The notes: generated by a model not told the origin, from the sequence alone. 64,000 nucleotides of DNA from Marimonas lutisalis (GCF_005434965.1 NZ_SKCI01000003.1:1-64000), one strand, 5' to 3'. Positions 16,819-26,701 are shown, counted from the first letter of the stretch. Made by a program: numbers and translations.

Positions 16819-18762
16819 TCACGCGCCCTGCGGTTCGACGAACATCCGACCGCGCATCTCCATGTGTAGCGCGTGGCAGAACCACTGGCAGTAGTACCAG
16901 TAGACACCCGGCTGCGCCGCTGTGAAGGTCACCGAGGCAGTCTGCTGCGGCCCGACCTCCATCGCGACGCCGTGGTTGCCCATGGTGAAGCCGTGTGTCA
17001 GGTCGTCGATGTCGTCCATGTTGGTGACATAGACGGTCACCTCGTCGCCCTGCTTGACTGTGAACTTCTCCAGACTGAATTGCGGCGCAACCGAATGCAT
17101 GTAGACCCGCACCTTGTTGCCGTCGCGGATGATCTCGTCATGGCCCCAGTCGAGGTCAACGCCATCCGCCGCGGCCTGCTGGCGCGCGTCTTCCCACATC
17201 GGGTCGTCACGGTTCCATGCATGCAATGGATTGACTTTGGAGCGGTGCACAAGGATCGAATCGTGCGGTTCAGCGAAAGTCGGACCATCGTGCACCAATG
17301 TCAGGTTGTCACCGTCAATGACAAAAAGCTGCTCGTTCTCGGGCTTCAATGGGCCCACGTTCAGGAATCTGTCCTTCGAGAACTTGTTCATCGACAAATA
17401 GTATTTGCCCGACGCATCAAGAGTTTCGCCTTCAGCCGTCGAGTTGTGCCCGGGCTGATAGTGCACATCGGTCTTGGAAATGATCGGATCGACATTTTCG
17501 CCGGCATAGGCCTGCACTGCCTTCTCGATGTTCCATTTAACCACCTGGCTATCGAGGAAGAGCGTCGTGAAGGCATTGCCCTGACCGTCAAAGCAGGTGT
17601 GAAGCGGACCGAGACCCAGTTCCGGTTCTGCCACTACGGCAGACCGCGGCTCGGCCCCTTCGTAGAACACCGCGTCCAGCTTGCGCACGTCGATCACGCT
17701 GACCGTAGGCGAAAGCTTTCCGGCGATGCACAGGTGCACCTTGTCTGGTGCCATGTTGCAGCCGTGCGGGTTGTTCGGGATCGGAATGTAGCGAACGTAG
17801 TTCTTTTCAGACCCCTTGCGCCCGTCGATCACCTTAACGCCGTTGAGCTCGATGTAGTCACCCGCAGCAATGCCCTTTTCGATCTCGGCGATGTTATAGA
17901 CCACGACATGGTCCATATCCGCTGCCGTCATGTCGGCAAGGTTCATGCCCATTTCTGAGTTGTACGAGGTGGAAAAAGCGTACTTGCCCTCGTAGTCGGC
18001 GTCGGTGTTGTCGAGGTTGCCCGTCACCATCACCTGCCATGCGACGGTCATCTCGTCGGCATTGATCGCGGTGTAGAAGTTCACGTATTTCGACGGATCG
18101 TCGAGGATCATGCCGTCGTTGACCATGGGTGCTTCGTCCTCGCCGTTGGCAAAGACGTAGTTGGTGCGCGGCCACTTTTGCGGACGCAGACCATGAATGC
18201 CCTTGGCGTTCGGAATCTCGATGATCTTGTCGCATTTCATAACGTCGCAGCGCACCCGGGCGACGCGCGTGTTGGCCTTGTCGTTCATGAACAGGAAGCG
18301 GCCATCGTACTTGCCCTCGGTGAAGGACATGTGGACGTGGTGCAGGTCGCCATTGCGCGGGAATTCCAAGCCGTTTGCGGCGAGGTAGTCCTTGGTCTTC
18401 TGGGTCAGACCCTCGGTCAGGATCTTCTTCGATTCGTTCGTGATCCCCCACCCGGTGGCCGAGCAGATGTTGAACACCGGCACGCGCATCAACTCGCGCA
18501 TCGAGGGCACGCCGAGGATACGCATCTCGCCGGTCTGGCCAGACGACCAGAAGCCGTAGTACTCGTCCAGCTCGCCCGGCGCGACATGGCCGGTCCCGGT
18601 TGCGGCCCGGGTCGGCGTGGCCGATCCCAGTAAGGCCGCGCCCGTAGCGCCGCCCAACATGGCACTGCCGGATACGCCCAGCGTTCCGAGTGCGGCCCCT
18701 CCGGCCGTCGCGCCCAGAAGTCCGCGCCGGCTGATGCCGCTTTTCCCCATCTTGTCAGACAT
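16819..18762 (-). CDS. nosZ: NosZ, nitrous oxide reductase, clade I (Tat-exported)
   Basis: This 647-residue periplasmic enzyme reduces N2O to N2. A twin-arginine signal ([17 protein letters not shown], residues 10-26) marks it as clade I. The seven-bladed propeller carries CuZ His ligands, beginning with H141, H142 and H144 in DLHHVHMS. The C-terminal cupredoxin domain has the CuA ligands C625, C629, H633 and M636 ([14 protein letters not shown]). Its strong ribosome site (AGAAAGGAGACTCAAA) lies within the end of nosR, and the two frames overlap by 8 nt. No motif residue is missing, so it should be functional. Confidence 0.97.
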   Translation of the reverse strand: MSDKMGKSGISRRGLLGATAGGAALGTLGVSGSAMLGGATGAALLGSATPTRAATGTGHVAPGELDEYYGFWSSGQTGEMRILGVPSMRELMRVPVFNICSATGWGITNESKKILTEGLTQKTKDYLAANGLEFPRNGDLHHVHMSFTEGKYDGRFLFMNDKANTRVARVRCDVMKCDKIIEIPNAKGIHGLRPQKWPRTNYVFANGEDEAPMVNDGMILDDPSKYVNFYTAINADEMTVAWQVMVTGNLDNTDADYEGKYAFSTSYNSEMGMNLADMTAADMDHVVVYNIAEIEKGIAAGDYIELNGVKVIDGRKGSEKNYVRYIPIPNNPHGCNMAPDKVHLCIAGKLSPTVSVIDVRKLDAVFYEGAEPRSAVVAEPELGLGPLHTCFDGQGNAFTTLFLDSQVVKWNIEKAVQAYAGENVDPIISKTDVHYQPGHNSTAEGETLDASGKYYLSMNKFSKDRFLNVGPLKPENEQLFVIDGDNLTLVHDGPTFAEPHDSILVHRSKVNPLHAWNRDDPMWEDARQQAAADGVDLDWGHDEIIRDGNKVRVYMHSVAPQFSLEKFTVKQGDEVTVYVTNMDDIDDLTHGFTMGNHGVAMEVGPQQTASVTFTAAQPGVYWYYCQWFCHALHMEMRGRMFVEPQGA

Positions 18763-20941
18763 TTTGAGTCTCCTTTCTGTTGGGGTGATTGGTCAGAACC
18801 CTGTCGAGCACCTCGGCGCTCACCGAGGCGTTCGCTCGGCGTTTCTCGCGGCGCTGGACGACAGGGCATTTCGATTTCGACCGGTAGAGCACCTGGCAGT
18901 TCAGGCAGTTCAGGCATTCGTTCGGGTTGATCTCACCGGTTGGGTGGATCGCTTGCACCATGCAGTCGTTGGCGCAGGTCTGGCAGGGATTGCCGCATTC
19001 GCGGTAGCGTTTGAGCCAGTCGAACATCCGGATCCGGGCCGGAATTGCGAGGGCTGCGCCCAGCGGGCAGAGATAGCGGCAGTAGAACCGCTCGACGAAG
19101 AGCCCGATGAATAGCAGGACACCGGCATAGAGCACGAAGGGCCAGGCGCGGTCGAACTTCAGCACGATCGCCGTCTTGAACGGCTCGACCTCGGCCAGAT
19201 GCTCGGCCTGTTCGATGGAGGCGAGGGAGACGCCGAACAGGCCCAGAAATAGGATGTACTTCACTGCCCACAGGCGTTCATGAAGACCCCAGGGCAGCTC
19301 CCATTGCGGCACCTTGAAGATTTTCGCGATGCGGTTCGAGAGCTCTTGGAGCGCGCCGAACGGGCAGAGCCAGCCGCAATAGGCGCCGCGCCCCCAGAAG
19401 ATCAGTGCGGCAGCGACCGAGAACCACAGGATGAAGGTCAGCGGGTCCAGCAGGAACGCTTCCCATGTGAAGTCGTTCGCGAGCGAATTGGCCAGCGCCA
19501 TCAGGTTCACGACCGACAGTTGCGCATTGGCATACCAGCCGAGGAAAACCAGCGTGACCGTCAGAAAGCCCATGCGGAACCAGAGTGTGGCGCGGGCCGA
19601 GCGCGTGACGAGATCTTGGAAGAAGAACACGACCGTCAGAACTGTGAGCATCACCGCCAGAACGGCGATCTCCACCGTCTTGTCGCGCCAGATGCGCTGC
19701 CAGAGCGCCGTCTTGGCAGCGGCCTCGTCTGGCTCGGGCGCGATCGCTGCGGCGGGCGCGGGTTCGGGTGTGATCGGTTCCAGGAAGTCGGCGGGTGGCT
19801 GCCAGCCCATCTCGAAGGTGGTATAGACACGCTCGATGGCGCCCACATCGCGCTGGACCAGAAGTTGCAGGCGGAATGGCTCGGTCGGATCGAAGTCGAT
19901 GCCGGCCGGAATTCGGAACAGGTCCATCTCGGACAGGGTCGGCACTCCGTCCGACGCGATGGCGCCCACCCGGCGGTGGTCGCGGTCGCGGAAGCGCACC
20001 GAGATATCGCCCTGGATCAGCTGGATGCGGTCGAAGATACCACCACGGACATAGCCTGAACCCTTGAAGGAATACTGCCCACGACCAGCGACCAGCAGAG
20101 CATGCTCTCCCTCGGCCAGCCAGTCGCGCAGGTTCTGGCCCTCGGCCTGCTCAAGCAGCGCGTCGGTGATCCCCGGGATCGAGACAAGCGTGGCGTAAAG
20201 ATCGATGAACGTGTCGTCTTCCGCGCCGGCAATGGGCCGCGCCGCCGCGCGCGGGTCTTCAACCTGCTCGAATGCGCGGTTCACCTGTCCGACATCCAGC
20301 GATAGGCGCCGGACCGTGCCGTCCCCGACCAGCGTCTGCCAGTCCCCTGCCGCAGTCGCCTCGGCGTCGATCGCGTATTTCGGCCCTTGGGGCGCGGTTT
20401 CAGGGGCGAGCCCACCCAGACCGAGGACGCGCGCCACCCGGATCGAGGACCGGACGACCGAGTCGTCGATGACCATGATGGTGACCGTCGCGCCGGAAAT
20501 GATGTTGAGATCATGCGCAACACCACCGGCCACCGCTTCGGCCGCTATGTCCAGACCGGCGTAAGAGGCAGTCAGCGCTTGCACCTTGGCCTCGGGGATG
20601 CCGATCAGGACGATGGGTTCGGAATGTTTGACCAGGCGGACCGCGCGCAGCACGGCATCTTGTCCGATGGCGACCATCACGTGGATGGGTTTGCCGGAAT
20701 AGCCGGTCGTGCCGACAAAATCCGACGTGACGAAAGCCCAGCCCACGGTTTCGGCGCCGCTCTGAACGGGGACGACCGGTAGGTCGTCACGGATCGGTCC
20801 GAAGGCGTCAGCGCCTTCGATAAGCTCGGAAGGGGATACTTCGCCCAGGAAATGGCCGAGCACCGGGCTCTGCGCGTATGCGGGCGCCGCCACTGCGGCA
20901 AGCAGAAAGAGGATACGAAGGAGGCTTCGGAACAGCAACAT
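18755..20941 (-). CDS. nosR: NosR, membrane flavo-iron-sulfur protein of N2O respiration
   Basis: This 728-residue NosR/NirI-family protein is needed for nos expression and electron supply to NosZ. It has a signal peptide (residues 1-23) and a periplasmic FMN-binding domain with the flavinylation motif S149-G-A-T-V-T154. Several membrane helices follow, with polyferredoxin-like [12 protein letters not shown] and [11 protein letters not shown] motifs, then two cytoplasmic 4Fe-4S motifs near the C terminus ([13 protein letters not shown] and [18 protein letters not shown]). NosX in the same operon probably attaches the FMN. Its start overlaps the upstream gene's stop (ATGA). Confidence 0.95.
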   Translation of the reverse strand: MLLFRSLLRILFLLAAVAAPAYAQSPVLGHFLGEVSPSELIEGADAFGPIRDDLPVVPVQSGAETVGWAFVTSDFVGTTGYSGKPIHVMVAIGQDAVLRAVRLVKHSEPIVLIGIPEAKVQALTASYAGLDIAAEAVAGGVAHDLNIISGATVTIMVIDDSVVRSSIRVARVLGLGGLAPETAPQGPKYAIDAEATAAGDWQTLVGDGTVRRLSLDVGQVNRAFEQVEDPRAAARPIAGAEDDTFIDLYATLVSIPGITDALLEQAEGQNLRDWLAEGEHALLVAGRGQYSFKGSGYVRGGIFDRIQLIQGDISVRFRDRDHRRVGAIASDGVPTLSEMDLFRIPAGIDFDPTEPFRLQLLVQRDVGAIERVYTTFEMGWQPPADFLEPITPEPAPAAAIAPEPDEAAAKTALWQRIWRDKTVEIAVLAVMLTVLTVVFFFQDLVTRSARATLWFRMGFLTVTLVFLGWYANAQLSVVNLMALANSLANDFTWEAFLLDPLTFILWFSVAAALIFWGRGAYCGWLCPFGALQELSNRIAKIFKVPQWELPWGLHERLWAVKYILFLGLFGVSLASIEQAEHLAEVEPFKTAIVLKFDRAWPFVLYAGVLLFIGLFVERFYCRYLCPLGAALAIPARIRMFDWLKRYRECGNPCQTCANDCMVQAIHPTGEINPNECLNCLNCQVLYRSKSKCPVVQRREKRRANASVSAEVLDRVLTNHPNRKETQNV

Positions 20942-21366
20942 CAGGTTTCTTTCTCGGTCGGGGGGCCGCGCGGGACCGGCAAGCGCCCGCGTTCAAGGGC
21001 GCGGTTTGTCGATTTCCACGTGTATGGAACAACTGCTGCTAACGACTTCAATATTTCCAAGACGGAGGCTTTTGGGATCAGACAAACTCCAGCGGGCGAC
21101 GGACATGCAGCACAACCACAGTCGCAGGTCGCGTCGCCGGGTGCCTCGATTGGGTTACCTTCGCTGTCTACGGTTATCGTTATCGCGCCGTCACCTGAGC
21201 AAATGACGATCTCGAATCCATTAGCGCGCTCTCCCGCATGGACGCGGCCGGGTTGCGCGAATTGTGTAACCAGTCCCAATACCACGAGAGCCACAAAAAC
21301 GCGGCAGAAAACCTTTCGCAGGCTCCAAGTACATGCCGTCATCTTATGTGGACCAGAAATGAACAT
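20941..21366 (-). CDS. small Cys-rich exported protein in the NosC position
   Basis: This 141-residue protein has an N-terminal hydrophobic export or anchor segment (about residues 16-40, KVFCRVFVALVVLGLVTQFAQ). A Cys cluster TCDCGCAACPSPAGVC near residues 80-95 looks metal-binding, with a further Cys in IVICSGDG. It is the first gene of the nos operon and its stop overlaps the nosR start. Paracoccus-type nos clusters have a poorly understood gene, nosC, at this place, and this is probably its counterpart. An ATG at 21342 is an alternative start. Function is unknown; copper handling is a plausible guess. Confidence 0.65.
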   Translation of the reverse strand: MFISGPHKMTACTWSLRKVFCRVFVALVVLGLVTQFAQPGRVHAGERANGFEIVICSGDGAITITVDSEGNPIEAPGDATCDCGCAACPSPAGVCLIPKASVLEILKSLAAVVPYTWKSTNRALERGRLPVPRGPPTEKET

Positions 21367-21442
21367 TCCGATTTCCCGATATTTGGGCGATTCTAAATCA
21401 CCCTTTTCTGGAGGCTTGTCTCATCCGGGTCAGGAAGGCACC

Positions 21443-21456
21443 TTGATCAAGATCAA
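21443..21456. promoter_or_regulatory. FNR/DNR-type anaerobox, perfect match
   Basis: TTGATCAAGATCAA fits the TTGAT-N4-ATCAA consensus of the Crp/Fnr anaerobic and NO regulators (FnrL, Nnr, Dnr) at all ten positions. It lies 77 bp upstream of the nosC-like start on the minus strand and 85 bp upstream of the second nsrR gene on the plus strand. It can therefore serve both divergent promoters. Confidence 0.88.
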
Positions 21457-21540
21457 GTAAAATGATCTTTTTGCGTAGTAGTGTTTCCAGGATGGGCAAC
21501 ACAGGGTTACTGACGCTTGCCGCGTAAGGAGGTGTCGCTA

Positions 21541-21960
21541 GTGCGATTGACGAAGTTTTCCGACTATGCCTTACGAATCCTCATCCTTGCAGCAAGCAAG
21601 GACGGGAACAACGTGACCATCGAGGAAGCCGCTGCGGTCTACGGAATTTCCGCACCGCATTTGAAAAAGGTCGTTCGGACGCTGACGAACGAAGGGTTCC
21701 TAAAGGCTCAGCGAGGACGTTCGGGCGGCTTCCGTCTGGCGGCGCCGCCGGAGAAGATTAACCTTGGCAAGGTCATCCGGGCAACTGAACCGGATTTTGC
21801 GCTGGTCGAATGCTTCCGCGAAGATAACCAATGCTTGATAACGTGCTCATGCCGTCTCCCGCAAATCCTCAATAGCGCCATCGAAGCGCTGCTCGAGGTT
21901 TTTGACCACTACAGTCTGGCCGATATCGTAATCGACGGCTCAATCTTTCCAGTTTCATGA
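21541..21960 (+). CDS. second NsrR-like Rrf2 regulator
   Basis: This 139-residue Rrf2-type repressor starts MRLTKFSDYALRILILAA (GTG start), with the helix-turn-helix segment YGISAPHLKKVVRTLT near residues 34-49. The cluster region VECFREDNQCLITCSC gives C91, C98, C102 and C104, close to the NsrR pattern C-x(4-7)-C-x5-C. The GTG at 21541 follows AAGGAGGTG; the ATG at 21517 lacks a ribosome site. It is divergent from the nos operon and shares the FNR box with it. It differs clearly from the NsrR at 5918, so the two are paralogues and not a recent duplication. Confidence 0.85.
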   Translation: MRLTKFSDYALRILILAASKDGNNVTIEEAAAVYGISAPHLKKVVRTLTNEGFLKAQRGRSGGFRLAAPPEKINLGKVIRATEPDFALVECFREDNQCLITCSCRLPQILNSAIEALLEVFDHYSLADIVIDGSIFPVS

Positions 21961-22341
21961 TCCGATAAGCTTAGGACGTAGACGTCCCCAAGCGCCATAC
22001 CTGAAGACACGGCGAGATTGAGTTCAAAAAATGGAGAACTCCACGACTTGGCACTAAACTTTCGGCAACTCGACCCAGAGGCCTTTGAAAGACGCGTCAA
22101 TATTCGGCGAGGAATGTTGATCGTATTGGGTATCGACCTCCCCAAACAACGACTTCCCAAGGCCGTGGAAGATGACATCCGACAAAGTATGATTAACTGC
22201 GAAAAAATGTGGACATGCGACTGACTGCATAAAGTGGCAGGAAATGCAGATGGATCGCGCATCGCCTCCAAGATTTTGCCTCAACCGCGAAATCTTTCCT
22301 CGGCTCGCAGCAATCGAGTAGTTGGAAACACGGACATTCAG
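21961..22341. other. 380 bp without a recognisable gene
   Basis: The interval between the second nsrR and the IS6 remnant is more AT-rich than its surroundings. It holds a 68-codon open frame (22018-22224, plus) and an overlapping minus-strand frame, but neither looks like a known family or has a convincing ribosome site. It is probably decayed DNA at the island edge. Confidence 0.4.
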
Positions 22342-22541
22342 TTTCATGGCTGACGTCAATGCCGCGTGCATGCGGCAGATCCTCGGCATTTATAAGCGAT
22401 AACGGAAACCGGACATGGAGCATCACCGCCAGACGGATGATCTCAGGGCTGGTTTTGAAAGTTCGAAACGGGGAGCGCTTTGCCATGGGCTGACGCTACG
22501 CCGCGCCCTGCCCGCGCTCAACCAAGTCTCATCTGACAAGG
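22342..22541 (-). mobile_element. IS6-family remnant, 5' end only
   Basis: The minus strand encodes MAKRSPFRTFKTSPEIIRLA and on through GIDVSHET (about 49 residues), closely matching the N terminus of the transposase at 177-884. The similarity stops abruptly and the frame continues into unrelated sequence. The outer end, AAGTCTCATCTGACAAGGTC (to about 22541), corresponds to the right inverted repeat of the intact element. Orientation equals that of the intact IS at 124-941, so the nos region between them is flanked by directly repeated IS6 sequences. Confidence 0.85.
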
Positions 22542-22623
22542 TCTGCGCGCACAATCATAACGACCGACTGGCGAAACCACGCAGTAGCCATCGTTACATG
22601 CGGCCGCCCCTTGCCGTCCAGGC

Positions 22624-22650
22624 AAAAAAATGGCCGGGACAAGCCCGGCC
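22624..22650 (-). terminator. Rho-independent terminator (minus strand)
   Basis: GGCCGGG-ACAAG-CCCGGCC (22632-22650) is preceded on the plus strand by seven A residues, so on the minus strand the hairpin is followed by ATTTTTTT. It would end transcription arriving from the terminase gene. The 295 bp between it and the terminase stop hold a second weaker inverted repeat (AGGCGACG/CGTCGCCT) and no convincing gene. Confidence 0.7.
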
Positions 22651-22944
22651 ACAGTCCAACAGGGAGGTAAAAGGCGACGCGAGTTCGCTCAAAACGTCGC
22701 CTGCTTTAGTGAGTTTAAGTCGTCTACCTTGATGCAACAAGGCGCAGCGCCTGCATTTCCGGGCACCGCCCAGTACTTTTGGCGCATGTCGCCCAAAGGA
22801 CACAATGCACCTCGCCTGCCTTGACGGGGCCCTGCGCGGATCACGGGACTCAAGCACAGTAAGCAACACGCACTCGCGCGGCTCCGTGCCGATACGGACC
22901 GACATAGGGGGGCGCGTCGCCAGGTTCGCATCAGGGCCGCCTCA

Positions 22945-24420
22945 TCACCGCCGCCTGACCCGCGCCAATTGCCTCTCGCGGCGCTCTCGGTTGATCGCGT
23001 GATCCCTTCCAAGGGCGCGATAAAAGCCGGGCCCCTTTGACCAGTTCAGGAACTGGCTGAAGCTGTCGACCTGGTCGTCGTGGCTACCGCGCGGGAAGGA
23101 CTGCAGCTCCCGCTTGAAGGTGGCCAGCCACGGCGCCTCAGCGGGCAGCAAGACCTTGCCCTCTTCCACCGGTGCGCAGGCCGCGTTGAACCGTATCTCC
23201 TTGTCCTTTTCAGGGGTAATGGCTTTGAACCGCCGGTCATCCCGGAAGAGTTCATGCAAAAGGGGCCGGCCTGTCGCCGCATCCTCGATGAGAACACGCT
23301 CCGGGTCCCAACAGGCTGCCAAGGCCAGCACCTTCGCCTTCAGGTCAGGATAATCCAGCTGCCCCCGCCACACATCGAGCAGGTACCAGGCATTCTCCCG
23401 GAAGCCCCATGTTGTGCAGACCGAGAAGTCGGAACGCGGATCCGCGGAGGTCCCCGTGTCCCAGCTTTGGACTACCAGTTGATACCAGCGGCGATCCTCG
23501 AGTTCCGCATAAGTTCCAAACCACTCCCAGCGCAGCGGTGACCCGTCAGGGGCAATCGGGTTCTGCTGGTACTGGCAATTGAAGACCGCCGCCCCCATTT
23601 CCCGGCGAAGGCCATCGAGTGTCGCACGGTCAAGCCGCTGCGGGAAGAGCAGATCGCCCGGGGCGCGCCGGTGCACCCTACCCTGCCCGACCGGAACGAC
23701 CTCTGCCTCTTCCGCTACGGCCGGCAGGTTGAGATGGCGGTAGGTCCCCTTGTTGAGCAGGTATCCCGGCGGGTCGGCTTCGTGGAGACGTTGCGCCACC
23801 ATCACCACCCGGCCCTCGGCTTGGTTGTCAAAACGCGACAGCAAGGTGCCATCGATGAACTCCTGCGCCCGCACCAGTTCCGCCTCAGAATTGGCGTCGC
23901 CGGCTTTCAGCAGGTCATCGATGATGATGTAATCCGCGCCGTGCCCGGTCACCGCACTGCCAATGGAGACAGCCTTTCGGCTGCCGCCTTGCGTGGTCCG
24001 GATTTCGTCGGCGGTGTTGCCCCTTGTTGCAAGCCGCGTCTGCGGAAACATCTCCTGGTACCAGCGCGATGTCATCACGCGCCGGCAGTCCTCCGAATGC
24101 TTGCGGGCGAGATCGAGACCGTAGCTGGCCACAATGATCTTGGCGCCGGGCTGATGGCCGAGAATAAAGGCGACATAAGCGACCGCCACGGTCACGGATT
24201 TGAGGCAGCGTGGCGGGATGTTGATGACAAGGCGCTTGTTCTCGCCCGTGCGGACATTGTCCAGCTCGTGACACATGGCGCGCACGTGCCAGGCCGGCAC
24301 GAACCTGTCCTCCGGCCTGCCGTTCAGCGTCTCGAAGGTTTTCCAGACGAAGGCGAAGAAGTGTTCCCGGCAGAGCGCAAGAGACGCCTGCCGGACCATG
24401 CGGGGATCAAGCATCTTCAT
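22945..24420 (-). CDS. phage terminase large subunit
   Basis: This 491-residue DNA-packaging motor protein has an ATPase part with a Walker A-like loop in INIPPRCLKSVTVAVAY, a Walker B in YIIIDDLLKAGD and the motif III-like VMVAQRLHEADPPGYLL. Its C-terminal RNase H-like nuclease carries acidic residues in VVQSWDTGTS, VLIEDAATGRPL and the final HDDQVDSFSQFL. The start at 24420 follows GGAAGGAAAACC; the longer frame upstream is the DUF5681 gene in another phase. No portal, protease or capsid genes follow, so only the packaging end of a prophage remains. Confidence 0.88.
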   Translation of the reverse strand: MKMLDPRMVRQASLALCREHFFAFVWKTFETLNGRPEDRFVPAWHVRAMCHELDNVRTGENKRLVINIPPRCLKSVTVAVAYVAFILGHQPGAKIIVASYGLDLARKHSEDCRRVMTSRWYQEMFPQTRLATRGNTADEIRTTQGGSRKAVSIGSAVTGHGADYIIIDDLLKAGDANSEAELVRAQEFIDGTLLSRFDNQAEGRVVMVAQRLHEADPPGYLLNKGTYRHLNLPAVAEEAEVVPVGQGRVHRRAPGDLLFPQRLDRATLDGLRREMGAAVFNCQYQQNPIAPDGSPLRWEWFGTYAELEDRRWYQLVVQSWDTGTSADPRSDFSVCTTWGFRENAWYLLDVWRGQLDYPDLKAKVLALAACWDPERVLIEDAATGRPLLHELFRDDRRFKAITPEKDKEIRFNAACAPVEEGKVLLPAEAPWLATFKRELQSFPRGSHDDQVDSFSQFLNWSKGPGFYRALGRDHAINRERRERQLARVRRR

Positions 24421-24856
24421 GGTTTTCCTTCCCAACTGTGTCGCCGTCCGCCTCGTCCTCCGTATCCCTGCCTTCCGTCGCCGTGAAGTAGTCGCGCAGG
24501 ATGTCGAAGTCGACGGCCTCAGGACCGGGCACCTGCTCTTCGGCCTCGACCTCTGGCACAAGCCGCCCGTAGAGATCCGGGTCAAGTTTCAACAGCGCGA
24601 ACAAGGCTTTCGGATCGCCTTGTAAAGCATTGGCAACAATGCGTTTGGCCATAGCCGCGGCCTTGGTGATCGTGACCTGGCGCCCGCGCTCGCGCACCGT
24701 GATCTTCGAGTCCAACTCGCGCTTCACGCTTGCAAGGACACCACGCGCGTTTTTCGGGCGCCCCTTGGGATTGCCGGACTGGCCTTTCTTGAACTGGCTG
24801 TGCTTCGGCGGCTTGCCGTAGCCCACGTCGTAGTCTTGTTTCTTCTTGTCAGACAT
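24407..24856 (-). CDS. DUF5681 domain protein, phage-associated
   Basis: This 149-residue basic protein carries the DUF5681 signature at its N terminus: DVGYGKPPKHSQFKKGQSGN followed by PKGRPK at about residues 10-35. The C-terminal part is acidic. Such proteins are commonly encoded next to phage terminase genes and may act as a small-terminase-like DNA-binding subunit, but this is inference. It overlaps the methyltransferase stop by 8 nt and the terminase start by 14 nt. Confidence 0.78.
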   Translation of the reverse strand: MSDKKKQDYDVGYGKPPKHSQFKKGQSGNPKGRPKNARGVLASVKRELDSKITVRERGRQVTITKAAAMAKRIVANALQGDPKALFALLKLDPDLYGRLVPEVEAEEQVPGPEAVDFDILRDYFTATEGRDTEDEADGDTVGKENHEDA

Positions 24857-26243
24857 GGCCAGCCTCCTCTTCCAGCGGCTCGTTCGACATGGCAGCACGC
24901 GTAGTGAAGCTCTCCCCGGACGCAGCATGCACGGCCTCCTGCCCGGTTTTCTCCTGCCAGCGGCGGATCGCGACATCGACATAAAGCGGGTCAAGTTCAA
25001 CCAGCCGCGCCCGACGACCGGTCTGTTCCGCCGCGAGCAGCGTGGCACCGGAGCCACCGAAAACATCGAGCACCACGTCACCGCGCCGGGTCACGTCCAT
25101 GATCGCATCGGCCACCAGTGCCGTCGGCTTGACCGTGGGATGGTCCACGAGATCGGCCGCGCGTCCCTTGCCGAAGCTGTTCACACCGGCATAGTCCCAG
25201 ACATTGGTGCGGTTGCGCCCGTGCTTGCCCAGTTCCACGTTGTTGATATGCGGCGCGCCCGGCTTCTTGAAGATGCAGACCAGTTCATGCTTGGAGCGAT
25301 AAAGGCTGCCCATGCCGCCATTGGTCTTGTTCCAGACGCAGAGATTGATCAGGTCGAAGCCGCAGGACTTCCCGACCGTGATGAGATCCTCCACGTGGCG
25401 CCAATCCATGCAGATGTCGGCAATCCCGCCCATGGGCAGGGTATCGAACAGTTGGGCCAGCACATTGCCAAGGAAAGACCGGAACTCGGACGGCGTCATC
25501 TCCCCGGACGCCATCGCAAACTCGCGATGCCCACCCCCGTTGCCCGCGCGCACATGCCCCTGCACGGGGACATTATAAGGCGGGTCGGTGAACACCATCT
25601 GCGGCGTCTCGCCATCAAGGATCCGGGCATAGCTGTCATGTTCGAGCGCATCGCCGCAGAGGATCCGATGATCTCCGAGGATCCAGAGATCCCCGGGCCG
25701 GGTGACGGCCGGAATGGCCAGATCTAGATCGGTGACTGTTTCCGACGGTGCATCTTCCGAACCGGCAGCGCCCTCAATGATGATGTCGATCTCGGGCAAC
25801 TCGAAGCCGGTGATGTCGAGATCAAAGCCGAGATCCCCAGAAAGGCCGAGGTCCATCAACTCGGCAAATTCGATCTGCAAGGCCGCCTCGTTCCAGTCCG
25901 ACAGTTCCGCCAGCTTGTTATCGGCAATGCGCAGGGCGCGCACTTCAGCCGGCGACAGGTGATCTGCCACCACAATCGGCACATTCTGCATGCCCAGGGC
26001 CTTCGCCGCCTCGAGACGGCCATGCCCGGCGATGATACCCATCTGCGCATCGACAAGGATCGGGGTGACAAAGCCGAACTGAGCAACCGAAGCCTTGAGT
26101 TTGCCAATGTTCCTGGCCGTGTGGACACGGTTGTTCTGCGCGTAGGGTTTGAGGTCGGTGACCGGCACCTGCATGACCTTGTCGGCCATCCAGACGGTCG
26201 AGGTCGATGCCGCCGCATCGGGTTGGGGTTTCTTTTCAGGCAT
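24849..26243 (-). CDS. ParB-domain DNA methyltransferase (phage type)
   Basis: This 464-residue two-domain protein has an N-terminal ParB/Srx-like nuclease fold (residues about 22-115, with VPVTDLKPYAQNNRVHTARNI and IIAGHGRLEAAKALG). The methyltransferase domain has DPPY at 220-223 and the SAM-binding loop VLDVFGGSGATLLAAEQTGR near 400. The DPPY-first order indicates a beta-class N6-adenine or N4-cytosine enzyme. Such ParB-MTase fusions are frequent in phages and integrative elements and may protect element DNA. No cognate restriction gene is adjacent. Confidence 0.87.
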   Translation of the reverse strand: MPEKKPQPDAAASTSTVWMADKVMQVPVTDLKPYAQNNRVHTARNIGKLKASVAQFGFVTPILVDAQMGIIAGHGRLEAAKALGMQNVPIVVADHLSPAEVRALRIADNKLAELSDWNEAALQIEFAELMDLGLSGDLGFDLDITGFELPEIDIIIEGAAGSEDAPSETVTDLDLAIPAVTRPGDLWILGDHRILCGDALEHDSYARILDGETPQMVFTDPPYNVPVQGHVRAGNGGGHREFAMASGEMTPSEFRSFLGNVLAQLFDTLPMGGIADICMDWRHVEDLITVGKSCGFDLINLCVWNKTNGGMGSLYRSKHELVCIFKKPGAPHINNVELGKHGRNRTNVWDYAGVNSFGKGRAADLVDHPTVKPTALVADAIMDVTRRGDVVLDVFGGSGATLLAAEQTGRRARLVELDPLYVDVAIRRWQEKTGQEAVHAASGESFTTRAAMSNEPLEEEAGHV

Positions 26244-26700
26244 AACAGCCTCCTTTCAGACAGCGCCGGTTCGGCGCTTCGATTGAAAGGATCGCGCGGG
26301 GAAGTCGGAGTGAGCATACACAGCAACCCCCGGACCGTACGATCCGGTGAGTTGCCCCTTTGAATGCTCTCGGCGGAACCGCGCGACGCACGGCCCGGAG
26401 TGCTGCCTGAAGGACAACATCGGCCCTGTGGAAGGATTTCCGTGCAGGGCTCCGCCTGTATATCCACGGCGGAGGGATCCGTCAAGCCATTGTTTATGAA
26501 CAAGAATCATGGGTGTGGTACCGACAGGTCGCGCCTCCCGCGCAAGGGTCTGCCGACACCCGCTGTCCCATCAACGCAAACGCGCCGCGCCTGACGCACA
26601 AGACACGGCCCATTCTCATGGGAGAAGGGGACATAAAAGCAGGTTCAGCATCCCCCTGCCCAAGGGCCCGTGCAAAACCCTTCGCCTGGCCGCCAGACAG
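26244..26700. other. divergent intergenic region of the mobile element
   Basis: This lies between the minus-strand methyltransferase and the plus-strand DUF3489 leader. It contains short inverted repeats, including AGCGCC/GGCGCT around 26257-26273 and CTCCGCC/GGCGGAG near 26450-26473. No coding frame here resembles a known protein. It should hold the promoters of both arms. Confidence 0.4.
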
Positions 26701-26701
26701 G

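Noticed and set aside
22018-22224. 68-codon plus-strand frame beside the second nsrR
   Set aside because: There is no known family, no Shine-Dalgarno sequence, and a different composition; coding status could not be supported.
22594-22905. Open frames on both strands around the terminator behind the terminase (plus-strand MAGTSPATVQQGG and its minus-strand shadow)
   Set aside because: They arise from a GC-rich hairpin and its flank, have no ribosome site and look like translated noncoding repeats.
22945-24420. Possible gene transfer agent cluster
   Set aside because: A GTA cluster in Rhodobacteraceae would continue with portal, protease, capsid and tail genes; none is here and a terminator follows.
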